Below, one piece after another: positions 16,479-25,011 of a stretch of DNA of 64,000 nt. Numbering within the stretch: the first letter of the stretch is position 1; each line of letters starts with the position of its first letter. Under the pieces are notes generated by a model. It worked only from the letters and a program-made list of their open reading frames with translations, searched no databases and had not been told where the DNA came from. The stretch is taken from the NCBI RefSeq assembly GCF_002160495.1, contig NZ_NFKR01000005.1:62001-126000 (forward strand). The letters are read 5' to 3'. This stretch comes from Erysipelatoclostridium sp. An173 (GTDB lineage Bacteria; Bacillota_I; Bacilli_A; Erysipelotrichales; Coprobacillaceae). The position numbers and the translations under genes were made by a program.

Positions 16479-17990
16479 ATGGCGGGAAGAATTACCCAGG
16501 TCACATTTGGTTCCCCACAGTTGCCGAGAGATAAAAATGTGGCGGCGTACTGCAGGGTGTCCTCTGGCAAGGATGCCATGCGTCATTCCCTGGCTGCACA
16601 GGTGAGCTATTACAGCGAACTGATCCAGAACCACGCCGGATGGGAATACGCTGGCGTCTATGCGGATGAAGCCGTGACCGGGACCAGAGATTCCAGGAAG
16701 AATTTCAGGCGGCTGCTTTCAGAGTGCCGGGCGGGAAAGATTGACATGGTCATTACAAAATCCATCTCACGCTTTGCCAGGAATACGGTCACGCTTCTGG
16801 AGACCGTGCGGGAACTGAAAACGCTGGGTGTGGACGTTTACTTTGAAGAACAGAACATCCATTCCTTAAGCGCAGACGGGGAACTGATGCTGACGATCCT
16901 GGCGTCCTATGCGCAGGAAGAAAGCCGCTCGGCCAGCGAGAATCAGAAATGGCGCATCAAGAAAAACTTCGAGGAAGGCAAGCCCTGGAGCAGCACCCTG
17001 CTCGGCTACCGCAATGTGAACGGACGGTATGAGATCGTGCCGGAGGAAGCGGAAACGGTACGGATGATTTTTGCATGGTATCTGGAAGGGGCTGGTGCAA
17101 CGGCCATACGGAACCGCCTGAATGCAATGGGCATCAAAACACGGCTCGGAAACTCGTGGAGCAGGAGCCCCATTTTAAAGCTGCTGCGTAATTATGCGTA
17201 TACCGGGAATCTGATCCTGCAGACGACCTACCGGGAAGACTACATCACAAAAAGGAGCGTCAAGAACAATGGGGAAAAACCGATGTACCATGCGCAGGGT
17301 ACCCACGAGGCTATCATTGACATGGATACCTTTAACCGGGTGCAGGAGGAGATCCAGCGCAGGGCGGAGCATTTCGCAAGCCCGGATGGAAACAAATCTA
17401 CTGCGAGATACCCGTTTACCAGCATGGTAAAATGCAGCCGGTGCGGGAAAAGTTATGTGCGCTCAGGGTCCCCGAAATACCGGACCTGGACCTGCCACAC
17501 CCGGAGGAAAGACGGATTGAATTGCTGTGGCGCGGAGATTATCCCGGAGGAAGAACTGTTCAGGCTGACGGCGGAGGTCATTGGTGGTGAAGTTACGGAG
17601 GATGCCGTCAGGGACAAGATAACGGTTATCAGAGCGGAAAAAGACCGCACTTTGGTATTCTGCTTGAAGGACGGAAAAGAAACCGTTAAACAGTGGAGGG
17701 AGCATGAAATCAAGTATATCTGTACAGAAGAACAGAAACGGCAGATCAGCCTGAAAAACTCTGGCCGGAAACGTACAGATGAGCAGAAACGTCAGCAGAG
17801 TGAGCGCATGAAAGAATACTGGAGAACCCATGAATTTCCGGAGGAACGGCGCAGGCTCATAAGCGAAAAAAAGAAAGCCTACTGGAGTGACGGTGAGGCA
17901 TCTGCGGAACACCGGGAGATGCTTCGCCAGCGGATGAAGGAAGTCAGGGCAATGAGAAAAAACGGCGGGAAGGAGGAGAACGATGGCTAA
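16479..17990 (+). CDS. Serine recombinase 1 with NUMOD3-like C-terminal tail
   Basis: The 503-residue protein has an N-terminal resolvase domain (YCRVSS, catalytic Ser likely S28; ITKSISRFARNTVTLLE; AQEESRSASENQKW). Then come the recombinase domain (LLGYRNVNGRYEIVPEEAE; LLRNYAYTGNL) and a zinc-ribbon (CSRCGKSY ... CHTRRKDGLNCCG). The last ~90 residues differ from usual: TEEQKRQISLKNSGRKRTDEQ and EERRRLISEKKKAYW look like NUMOD3 modules, DNA-binding pieces best known from homing endonucleases. AAGGAGG at 16465-16471 fixes the start. It probably works with the overlapping second recombinase in integration or excision. Confidence 0.9.
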   Translation: MAGRITQVTFGSPQLPRDKNVAAYCRVSSGKDAMRHSLAAQVSYYSELIQNHAGWEYAGVYADEAVTGTRDSRKNFRRLLSECRAGKIDMVITKSISRFARNTVTLLETVRELKTLGVDVYFEEQNIHSLSADGELMLTILASYAQEESRSASENQKWRIKKNFEEGKPWSSTLLGYRNVNGRYEIVPEEAETVRMIFAWYLEGAGATAIRNRLNAMGIKTRLGNSWSRSPILKLLRNYAYTGNLILQTTYREDYITKRSVKNNGEKPMYHAQGTHEAIIDMDTFNRVQEEIQRRAEHFASPDGNKSTARYPFTSMVKCSRCGKSYVRSGSPKYRTWTCHTRRKDGLNCCGAEIIPEEELFRLTAEVIGGEVTEDAVRDKITVIRAEKDRTLVFCLKDGKETVKQWREHEIKYICTEEQKRQISLKNSGRKRTDEQKRQQSERMKEYWRTHEFPEERRRLISEKKKAYWSDGEASAEHREMLRQRMKEVRAMRKNGGKEENDG

Positions 17991-19560
17991 TGTGACAGTC
18001 ATTCCTGCAACAAGGAATATCCATACCGGAATCCGGAAGGATGCGGTAACGAAGCGGAAAACGGCGGGTTATGCCCGTGTCAGCACAGACAGCGAGGAGC
18101 AGTTGACCAGCTACGAAGCGCAGGTCGATTATTACACGAGCTACATCCAATCCCGGCCGGAATGGGAATTTGTCAAAGTATATACAGATGAAGGGATCAG
18201 CGCGACCGACACCCGTCACAGGGACGGCTTTAATGAAATGATAAGGGATGCCCTGGATGGGAAGATAGACCTGATCGTGACAAAATCAGTATCCCGGTTC
18301 GCAAGGAATACGGTGGACAGCCTCTCTACAGTGCGGAAGCTGAAGGAAAGAGGCGTGGAGGTTTATTTCCAGAAAGAGAACATTTTTACATTTGACTCCA
18401 AAGGCGAGCTGCTGATTACCATCATGAGCAGCCTTGCGCAGGAGGAATCCCGCTCCATCTCGGAGAATGTTACCTGGGGAAAGAGAAAGCGTTTTGCAGA
18501 CGGCAAAGTCAGCCTTGCGTACAGCACCTTCCTCGGATACAAGAAAGGCGAGGACGGGCAGATGGAGATTGTGCCGGAGGAGGCGGAAACCGTAAGGCTG
18601 ATTTACCGGATGTTCATGCAAGGGAAAACGCCTTATGCCATTGCAAAGTATCTGACAGAGCAGGAGATTCCCACGCCGACCGGGAAAAGCGAGTGGCGTC
18701 ATAGGACGGTGGAAAATATCCTGACCAACGAAAAATACAAAGGCGATGCCCGTTTGCAAAAGTGCTACACGGTGGATTTCCTCTCTAAGAAACGGAAAAC
18801 GAATGAAGGTGAAGTGCCGCAGTATTATGTGGAGGGCAGCCATGACGCCATCATTTCCCCTTCCGAGTGGCAGTTGGTACAATTGGAGATGGAGCGCCGG
18901 AGGGCGGCGGGAAGGAGCAATTGCTGCAGCCCGTTTTCCGCCAAGCTGAAATGCGGGGACTGCGGGGCATACTTCGGCTCTAAGGTGTGGCATTCCAACA
19001 GCAAATATAAGCGCACAGTCTGGCAGTGCAACGCCAAGTTTAAAGGAGAACATAAATGCACGACGCCCCATCTGTATGAGCAGAGGATACAGGAATTGTT
19101 CCTGGAAGCGTTGAGCAGCCTGATGGAGAACAGGGACAGCCTGATTGATGACTGCCGGGCGGTTATGCACGTTTTAGGTGACTGCAAGGCAATCGACCGG
19201 GAGATGGAAGAGGTCAGAAGTGAAATGGAAGTGACCACGGGGCTGATCCAGAAGCTGATAGACGAAAATGCCACGAGGAAAATGGACCAGAATGATTACC
19301 GGAAACGGTATGACGGATACGTCAGCCGGTATGCCGCATTGGAAAGCAGGATGGACAGCCTGGAGAAAGAACGGAAAGAGAGGGAATTCAAATATGATAT
19401 TTTCAGCGGATTCCTGTTCGAGCTTGGGGAGATCCATGAACTGCCGCTTGCCTTTGATGACCGGCTGTTCTATCAGTTAATCGATTATGCTACGGTTTAT
19501 TCAGATGGCAGGGTGGTCTTTACTTTCAGGAATGGGACTGAAATCACAACGGAGATGTAA
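17983..19560 (+). CDS. Serine recombinase 2 (large serine integrase)
   Basis: The 525-residue protein overlaps recombinase 1 by 8 bp. It has the resolvase domain (AGYARVSTDSEEQ, catalytic Ser likely S34; DEGISATDTRHRDGF; SLAQEESRSISEN), the recombinase domain (TFLGYKKGEDGQMEIVPEEAE; ILTNEKYKGDARLQK), a zinc-ribbon (CGDCGAYFGS ... CNAKFKGEHKC), a coiled-coil segment (~410-465) and a C-terminal beta piece. This is the full large serine integrase plan. It lies at the end of the element about 270 bp from the host junction, so it is the best candidate for the integrase. Confidence 0.93.
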   Translation: MANVTVIPATRNIHTGIRKDAVTKRKTAGYARVSTDSEEQLTSYEAQVDYYTSYIQSRPEWEFVKVYTDEGISATDTRHRDGFNEMIRDALDGKIDLIVTKSVSRFARNTVDSLSTVRKLKERGVEVYFQKENIFTFDSKGELLITIMSSLAQEESRSISENVTWGKRKRFADGKVSLAYSTFLGYKKGEDGQMEIVPEEAETVRLIYRMFMQGKTPYAIAKYLTEQEIPTPTGKSEWRHRTVENILTNEKYKGDARLQKCYTVDFLSKKRKTNEGEVPQYYVEGSHDAIISPSEWQLVQLEMERRRAAGRSNCCSPFSAKLKCGDCGAYFGSKVWHSNSKYKRTVWQCNAKFKGEHKCTTPHLYEQRIQELFLEALSSLMENRDSLIDDCRAVMHVLGDCKAIDREMEEVRSEMEVTTGLIQKLIDENATRKMDQNDYRKRYDGYVSRYAALESRMDSLEKERKEREFKYDIFSGFLFELGEIHELPLAFDDRLFYQLIDYATVYSDGRVVFTFRNGTEITTEM

Positions 19561-19566
19561 AAATAA

Positions 19567-19608
19567 GCCCGGAACCAGATTTTGAGCGTTGGGTTCCGGG
19601 CCTTTCTC
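19567..19608 (+). terminator. Terminator after the recombinase pair
   Basis: GCCCGGAACC at 19567-19576 pairs perfectly with GGTTCCGGGC at 19592-19601, followed by CTTTCTCT. It ends the recombinase transcript before the element's right end. Confidence 0.85.
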
Positions 19609-19642
19609 TGTGGTGGATTCTCAGGCGGATTTGATGTAAAAT

Positions 19643-19809
19643 AAAAACGATAGCAAATCGAAAAACGGTAGGCTTCCTTTAATAGGAAAGAACGCGGCTG
19701 CTCAGTCTGGAATTGCAAGTCGAAAAACGATACCCAATACCATGTGGGTGCGCGGGGAAGAATGAAAAAGTACATATATTGTGGTGTTTTCGTAAATTAA
19801 AAAACGATA
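19643..19809 (+). repeat. Four direct copies of AAAAACGATA at the prophage end
   Basis: Copies start at 19643, 19661 (AAAAACGGTA, one change), 19723 and 19800. The second and third also share the preceding TCG. A related CAAAACGATA occurs at 15823 upstream of the HTH gene. They lie between the recombinase terminator and the host gene, where recombination proteins would bind. A role as binding sites is inferred. Confidence 0.7.
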
Positions 19810-19850
19810 GCCACAAGACGTTGATTGTATCAATTTGGACACGCAATATG
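19810..19850. other. Probable right attachment site (attR) region
   Basis: Base composition changes here from prophage to host type. From about 19834 the flavodoxin reading frame (GHAIWWGDM) is intact, while upstream sequence cannot encode the expected N-terminal half. The exact crossover core cannot be set without the left junction. Confidence 0.65.
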
Positions 19851-20082
19851 GTGGGGCGATATGCCAATGCCAATTTATAGTTTTTTAGATCAATATGATT
19901 TATCAAATAAAACAATTGCGCCATTTATAACTCATGGTGGTTCAGGATTATCAGGAACATCTGCAAATATTGCAAATGAAGAACCTGATGCTGTAGTAAC
20001 TGAAGGTTTAGCAATCAACGGTGATGATGTTGATGACTGTCAAGATGAAGTAAATGAATGGCTTGATGAATTGAATTTTTAA
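19834..20082 (+). pseudogene. Flavodoxin, C-terminal fragment (interrupted by the prophage)
   Basis: The fragment reads GHAIWWGDMPMPIYSFLDQY, then KTIAPFITHGGSGLSG and a C-terminal helix ending in EWLDELNF. This is the second half of a ~150-180-residue flavodoxin (the xxPIWWG.MP FMN-binding loop and the PF.THGGSG loop). The N-terminal half, with the phosphate-binding loop, is absent. Upstream is prophage sequence, and the open frame reaches only to a TTG at 19825 with no ribosome-binding site. Insertion of the phage is the simplest cause. The missing part should lie at the left phage junction. Confidence 0.85.
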
Positions 20083-20102
20083 TTAGAACGGGGGAATAAC
20101 AG

Positions 20103-20642
20103 ATGAAAAATTTAGGACCGGTTTTAGCACTATATCCGATGCCAATGGTGGTTATTGGTGCTAATGTAAATGAAAAACCAAGCTGGACGCTAGTTGGACA
20201 TATTGGTATTGTAAGTCATGATAGTGTTTTAGTTAGTTTGGCTAAACCGCATTATATTAATAAAGGAATTAAGGAAACTGGATGATTATCAATTAATCTA
20301 GTTAATCAACAAATTTTAAAAAAAGCTGATTATGTAGGTAGTGTTAGTGGTAATAAAGTAGATAAATCAGAAGTTTTTGATTATTTTGTTAGCGATAATG
20401 GTGTACCAGTTATTAATGATTCACCATTAGTAATCGAAGGTAGTGTTGTAGATATTTATGAATATCAAAATTTTGATAATTTTATTTTGAAAATTGAAAA
20501 TACTTATGTCGATGAAAAGAATTTAAATGAACAGGGGAAAATAGATTATCAAAAAGTAGCACCGGTATTATTTGATTTTCCTAATTATGAATATTTAGAG
20601 TTAGGAAAAGTTATAGGAAAATGTTTAACATTAAAAGATTAG
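20103..20642 (+). pseudogene. Flavoredoxin-like flavin reductase gene with in-frame TGA
   Basis: From ATG 20103 (GGGGGAATAA upstream) the frame encodes VLALYPMPMVVIGANVNE, TLVGHIGIVSHD and HYINKGIKETG, then meets TGA at 20283-20285 (codon 61). After it the same frame stays open for 118 codons to TAG 20640-20642 with family-like sequence (SINLVNQQILKKADYVG, FDYFV, SPLVIEGSVV). This is the FMN-binding split-barrel family of flavoredoxin/flavin reductases, ~180 residues. A single nonsense change seems to have broken it, next to the interrupted flavodoxin gene. A sequencing error is possible. Confidence 0.8.
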
Positions 20643-20682
20643 AAAATCTTATGATTATAAATGATTTGTAATAATTAGATAA

Positions 20683-20730
20683 AAGAGATTTCAAAACTAT
20701 AACAATGCTTTGAAATCTCTTGTTTTTTTA
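20683..20730. terminator. Bidirectional terminator between flavoredoxin and bglA
   Basis: AAGAGATTTCAAA at 20683-20695 pairs perfectly with TTTGAAATCTCTT at 20709-20721, followed by a T run. A-rich sequence before it serves the opposite strand, where the glycosidase gene ends at 20728. Confidence 0.85.
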
Positions 20731-22212
20731 TTTTTTATTTGTTAATGGTTCTTCTAAAGCTTCACCATTAGTTTCAATAATATGTTTCATCCAGTAATAA
20801 GATTTTTTCTTAGTACGATTTAATGTACCGTTTCCTTTATCATCCATATCAACATAAATAAATCCATATCTTTTCTTCATTTCTCCTGTTGATAAAGAAA
20901 TTAAATCAATTGGTCCCCACATTGTATAACCTAAACAATCAACTCCATCGATTAAAATAGCATCTGCCATTGCTGATAAATGTTGTTGTAGATAATCAAT
21001 TCGATAATCATCTTCAACATATCCATTTTCATCAGCTTTGTCGATAGCACCTATACCATTTTCAACAATAAAGATTGGTTTTTGGATCCGGTCATAGATT
21101 TCATTCATACAATAACGTAATCCTAATGGATCAATTGGCCATCCCCATGGTGTATTTTCTAAATATGGATTAGCAGAACCGCCAACATTAAACCATGGAT
21201 CACCAGCTTTAGTTGTGTTTGAACGATAATAAGAAAATGAAACAAAGTCAAGTTGTCCTTCTTTTAAAATTTGTTTATCATCTTCACTTATTTCTAGATT
21301 ATCAAAACCATGATGATGCCATACTTCTTTTGCATATGGATGATAATATCCTCGAGCCATTGTATCAATAAAATACCAATTTTCACGGCGTTGTTGTAAA
21401 TGATGGAACATATCTTCTGGCTTGCAAGTAGCAGGATATAATTCACTCATAGCATACATTGCACCAAACATGCTTCCAGGCATCATTTCGTGACCTAATT
21501 TAACTGCTTTAGCACTAGCAACAAACATATTATGTGCCCCTTGGTAACGCATTTTACCATTACTTTCTCGAATACCACATGGTCCAAATCCTCTAACTGC
21601 ATTAATTTCATTAAAAGTTAGCCAGTATTTACATCGTTTACCATATCTTTTAAATAGTGTTTGGCAGTATTTAAGATAGCAATCAATAACTTGACGATTT
21701 GCCCAGCCATTATATTTTAATGCTAGTTCCATTGGTAGTTCATCATGGCAAATAGTAATTAACGGTTGGATATGATATTTTTCTAATTCATCAATTACAG
21801 CATCATAAAATTTTAGTCCTTCTTCATTAGGAGTATCTTCTAATCCAGTTGGATAAATTCTGCTCCAGCAAATACTAAAGCGGAAAATATTAAATCCCAT
21901 TCCTGCCATTAAAGTAATATCTTCTTTATAGCGGTGATAAAAATCAACAGCTTGATGACTAGGATAATAATGATCATCTAAAAAAACTGGTTTAGCATCT
22001 TGCGGCACTGGATCAGCGTAGAAAAAAGAACTACGAGGCTTAATGATTGAGCCATTTGGCATTTGCATTGTATGATAGCGTGGTTGTTCAATTGTTCCGT
22101 CAGTTTCAAAATCATGTGATAATAGGCCGCGTCCACCTTCGTTAAATCCTCCTTCAAATTGGAAATCTGCAGTGGCACCACCCCATAAAAATCCATCAGG
22201 TAATTTTTTCAT
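20728..22212 (-). CDS. bglA: 6-phospho-beta-glucosidase, GH1
   Basis: This 494-residue GH1 enzyme begins MKKLPDGFLWGGATADFQFEGG. The acid/base Glu lies in TFNEIN (E202) and the nucleophile in IVENGIG (E384). RFSICWSRIYP and GYTMWGPIDLISLS are other GH1 blocks, and the C-terminal MKKRYGFIYVDMDDKGNGT is typical of the 6-phospho-sugar subgroup. It would split phosphorylated beta-glucosides such as cellobiose-6-P or salicin-6-P in the cytoplasm. It is the last gene of a two-gene operon, starting one base after the PTS gene. Confidence 0.93.
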   Translation of the reverse strand: MKKLPDGFLWGGATADFQFEGGFNEGGRGLLSHDFETDGTIEQPRYHTMQMPNGSIIKPRSSFFYADPVPQDAKPVFLDDHYYPSHQAVDFYHRYKEDITLMAGMGFNIFRFSICWSRIYPTGLEDTPNEEGLKFYDAVIDELEKYHIQPLITICHDELPMELALKYNGWANRQVIDCYLKYCQTLFKRYGKRCKYWLTFNEINAVRGFGPCGIRESNGKMRYQGAHNMFVASAKAVKLGHEMMPGSMFGAMYAMSELYPATCKPEDMFHHLQQRRENWYFIDTMARGYYHPYAKEVWHHHGFDNLEISEDDKQILKEGQLDFVSFSYYRSNTTKAGDPWFNVGGSANPYLENTPWGWPIDPLGLRYCMNEIYDRIQKPIFIVENGIGAIDKADENGYVEDDYRIDYLQQHLSAMADAILIDGVDCLGYTMWGPIDLISLSTGEMKKRYGFIYVDMDDKGNGTLNRTKKKSYYWMKHIIETNGEALEEPLTNKK

Positions 22213-22213
22213 C

Positions 22214-24076
22214 TTAGTTTTCTCCTTTTCGAATAATAGTACCTTGCTTTATAATACCATAATGATCAAAGGTAAGGTCTTTATTGTTTGTATTAGTGAC
22301 AATTAACATTGTTGTTAAATCATAGCCTTTAGCGATGATTGCTTCACGATCAATTTTTACAATTGGTGCTCCAGCACGAACTGTATCACCTTGTTTAGCT
22401 AGAACATCAAAATATTCACCTTTTAAATTAACTGTATCAATACCGATATGAACAAGTAGTTCAACTCCTTCATTAGTAGTAATACCAAAAGCATGTCCGG
22501 TAGGGAACATAGCAGTTAGTTTTCCATTTGCAGGAGCTGTAATAAAATCACTGTTTAATTCAAAGGCAACACCGTCACCTAAAGCTTTACTTGAAAATGT
22601 TTCATCATTAACATCATCTAATTCTATCATCTTACCATCTGCAATGGCGATAATATCACTATCTTGATATGTTTTTTGTACTGGAGTTGTTAAAGTGTTA
22701 TCAGTATTTGTTTCTTGAATACCTAAAACAAAGGTAATAACTGCTGCCACAACAATTGCTGTTATAACTCCAATAATCATAGCAATAACAGTATCTTGGA
22801 AAATTGGAAGCGCAATAATGTTTGAATATCCCATTACATATGCTTTGGCACCTAATAAACTAGCAACAAAACCACCAGCAAAACCACCAATCATAACCCC
22901 ATACATTGGTTTACGATGTTTTAAATTGACTCCATAAATTGCCGGTTCAGTTACTCCGGCAACAATACAACCAACGGCAATTGAAATACATTCACTACGA
23001 TATTGAGCATCTTTACTTCGAGCTGCTACACCTAATACAGCACCACCTTCAGCCATATTGTGTAATAAAAACGCTGGACGGATCATAGCATCATAACCTG
23101 GATCACTTAATAATTGAGTCATAAATGGTGCTAGAGCCGTATGCATTCCTGTCATTACCAGCCATGGTAACAATGCTGCTAATAATCCTACTGCTACTGG
23201 ACCAACAGTACTACTTAAGAACATGAAAATTGCAGCAATACCTTCACCTAACATGTTTCCAATTGGACCTAAAATTAAATAACCTAGCGAACCAGCAACA
23301 AAGATAGTTCCCATTCCAACGAAAACAGACCGGAAAATTCCTGGAACAATTTTATTGAAAAATTTCTCAGCATAGTAAGCAACTAGAGCAATTAATAAAG
23401 CTGGTAGTAATGTTGAACTATAGCTTAATGATCGAACTGAGATTCCAAATAAAGTAAAAGGATTGCCACTGCTAACTAATGAAATAAAATTAGTATGCAA
23501 TAAAGCAGCGGTTGCTACCATTGCATATACTGGTGTACCACCTAATTTAGTTGCTGCTCCATAAGCGACTATAATAGGCATGAAGTAAAATGGAGCATCA
23601 CCAATAGCTGATAGTAATAAATACGTTGAAGAATTGGCGAAATCAAGGTCAATGAATGTGACAATTAATAATAAAATTACTTTTAACATACCACCAGCAA
23701 TTAATCCAGGAATCAATGGTGTAACTGATGCAGAAACATATCCTAAGATTGTATTACCGATATTCTTTAGTGTTAAAGGTTGTTTTTCTTTAATATCATC
23801 AAGATTTTCATTACTTATTTCCCCAGCTTCAAGATTAAAATCTTTGATAACACGCTCATATACTGGAATTAAATTTTGTCCTAAAATAACCATATATTGT
23901 CCACCAGCATAAACAACTCCTAAAACACCATTTAAGTTTTCTAAAGTTTCTTTATTTGTTTTTGAGACATCTTTAAGATTAAATCTTAATCTAGTCATAC
24001 AATGTGAAACGATTTCAATATTTTCTGGACCACCGACATTTTCGACAATGTCAGCAGCTAATTTTTTATAATCCAT
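22214..24076 (-). CDS. bglP: PTS beta-glucoside-specific EIIBCA
   Basis: The 620-residue protein has the EIIB domain first (SHCMTRLRF, phospho-Cys C26), then a ~10-segment EIIC membrane domain (residues ~100-460; PLIPGLIAGGML, GVTEPAIYG), and a C-terminal EIIA domain with HIGIDTV, where H543 is the expected phospho-His. This B-C-A order is that of the BglF/BglP family. It imports and phosphorylates beta-glucosides for the downstream GH1 enzyme. A sigma-A-type promoter (minus strand TTGACA, 17 bp, TATGAT) lies upstream and is shared with a divergent RpiR regulator. Confidence 0.93.
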   Translation of the reverse strand: MDYKKLAADIVENVGGPENIEIVSHCMTRLRFNLKDVSKTNKETLENLNGVLGVVYAGGQYMVILGQNLIPVYERVIKDFNLEAGEISNENLDDIKEKQPLTLKNIGNTILGYVSASVTPLIPGLIAGGMLKVILLLIVTFIDLDFANSSTYLLLSAIGDAPFYFMPIIVAYGAATKLGGTPVYAMVATAALLHTNFISLVSSGNPFTLFGISVRSLSYSSTLLPALLIALVAYYAEKFFNKIVPGIFRSVFVGMGTIFVAGSLGYLILGPIGNMLGEGIAAIFMFLSSTVGPVAVGLLAALLPWLVMTGMHTALAPFMTQLLSDPGYDAMIRPAFLLHNMAEGGAVLGVAARSKDAQYRSECISIAVGCIVAGVTEPAIYGVNLKHRKPMYGVMIGGFAGGFVASLLGAKAYVMGYSNIIALPIFQDTVIAMIIGVITAIVVAAVITFVLGIQETNTDNTLTTPVQKTYQDSDIIAIADGKMIELDDVNDETFSSKALGDGVAFELNSDFITAPANGKLTAMFPTGHAFGITTNEGVELLVHIGIDTVNLKGEYFDVLAKQGDTVRAGAPIVKIDREAIIAKGYDLTTMLIVTNTNNKDLTFDHYGIIKQGTIIRKGEN

Positions 24077-24114
24077 TATTTTTCTCCTTTTTTGTTATTT
24101 TTTACAAACTATCA

Positions 24115-24206
24115 TGATAATTTTTACAAAAATATCATATTCCTATTTTATTTCGATGTCAATGATAATTTGTGAATATTTACAAATTATTTTGACAAAA
24201 TTATCA
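24115..24206. promoter_or_regulatory. Candidate RpiR operators in the bgl divergent region
   Basis: TGATAATTTTTACAAAA at 24115-24131 and its near-inverse TTTTGACAAAATTATCA at 24190-24206 match at 15 of 17 positions and flank both promoters. Between them is an imperfect palindrome at 24165-24190 (ATAATTTGT ... ACAAATTAT). They are likely sites for the adjacent RpiR protein. Confidence 0.6.
24134..24162 (-). promoter_or_regulatory. bgl operon promoter
   Basis: On the minus strand TTGACA (24157-24162) and TATGAT (24134-24139) are separated by 17 bp. It would start transcription ~25-30 bp before the PTS leader region. Confidence 0.8.
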
Positions 24207-24220
24207 TAGTATTCTAAAAT
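24192..24220 (+). promoter_or_regulatory. Promoter of the divergent RpiR gene
   Basis: TTGACA (24192-24197) and TAAAAT (24215-24220) have a 17-bp spacer. The -35 box lies inside one of the candidate operator copies, which suggests autoregulation. Confidence 0.75.
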
Positions 24221-24239
24221 AAATAATGAGGTGGTATCA

Positions 24240-24992
24240 ATGGATTTATTAAATATAATAAAATTACATCATGATGATTTTTCTAAAACTGAATTAAAAG
24301 TATACGAATATGTCATCAATCATCCTGAAACAATTGAAACATATACAATTTCTAAAATTGCTGATGTAAGTGGTACGTCTACTTCGGCAGTTTTACGATT
24401 TTGTCAAGTTTTAGGATTTAAGGGATATAAGGATTTTCGTTTTGAAATGGTTAAATATCTACATGAAAATATTAAAGAACAAGACAGCGGTGATTTATGG
24501 AACCAATATATTAATGAATATATTAAAATGATTAATCAATTCCAAAACATTGATCGTGACTTAATAGAACAATTGATAGTAGATTTAAAACAAAATAAAA
24601 AAATATATTTATTTGGAATTCATTATTCATCATTACCTTGTCGTCAACTAAAAGCCGGGCTTCAGGATTTAGGTATTATGACTTTTGCTGGTTATGATTA
24701 TATGGAGTCAGCTCATTTAGTTAATACTGTTAATGAAGATGATGTAATTATCTTTTTTTCAGTTTCTGGAGCAAAAAATAACTTTAAACGTTTTTTAACG
24801 CCACTAATTAATAATCTTCCATCAAAATCTTATTTAATTACTATGAATCCTAATAGTCAATTAGTAGAGTTATTTAATAATGTAATTACTATTCCAGGTT
24901 ATACTTTAACTAATCAATCAGTTATTGATTGCGAGGCGTTTTTTTTAGTTTTTGTGGAAATATTATTAAATTTATTGCATCATCATGCTTAA
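24240..24992 (+). CDS. RpiR-family regulator of the beta-glucoside operon
   Basis: This 250-residue protein has an N-terminal HTH_6 domain (TISKIADVSGTSTSAVLRFC, GFKGYKDFRFEM; residues ~1-77). A SIS sugar-phosphate-binding domain follows (~105-245: IYLFGIHYSSLPCRQL, DDVIIFFSVSGAKN). Members sense phosphorylated sugars. GAGGTGG at 24228-24234 favours ATG 24240 over the in-frame GTG at 24231. Divergent placement and shared operator-like repeats point to control of the neighbouring PTS/GH1 operon. Whether it activates or represses cannot be read from the sequence. Confidence 0.85.
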   Translation: MDLLNIIKLHHDDFSKTELKVYEYVINHPETIETYTISKIADVSGTSTSAVLRFCQVLGFKGYKDFRFEMVKYLHENIKEQDSGDLWNQYINEYIKMINQFQNIDRDLIEQLIVDLKQNKKIYLFGIHYSSLPCRQLKAGLQDLGIMTFAGYDYMESAHLVNTVNEDDVIIFFSVSGAKNNFKRFLTPLINNLPSKSYLITMNPNSQLVELFNNVITIPGYTLTNQSVIDCEAFFLVFVEILLNLLHHHA

Positions 24993-25011
24993 AGAAATTA
25001 AATTTTATATC

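Noticed and set aside
18286-19170. Minus-strand open frame opposite recombinase 2
   Set aside because: The plus-strand recombinase has complete domains and catalytic residues here; the reverse frame has none.
1-19560. Diversity-generating retroelement acting on tail genes
   Set aside because: No reverse transcriptase and no template/variable repeat pair was seen in this part of the prophage; the left part is outside the window.
20283-20285. TGA read as tryptophan or selenocysteine
   Set aside because: TGA ends a normal host gene (41360-41362), Trp is coded by TGG throughout, and no selenocysteine-insertion-type hairpin is evident.
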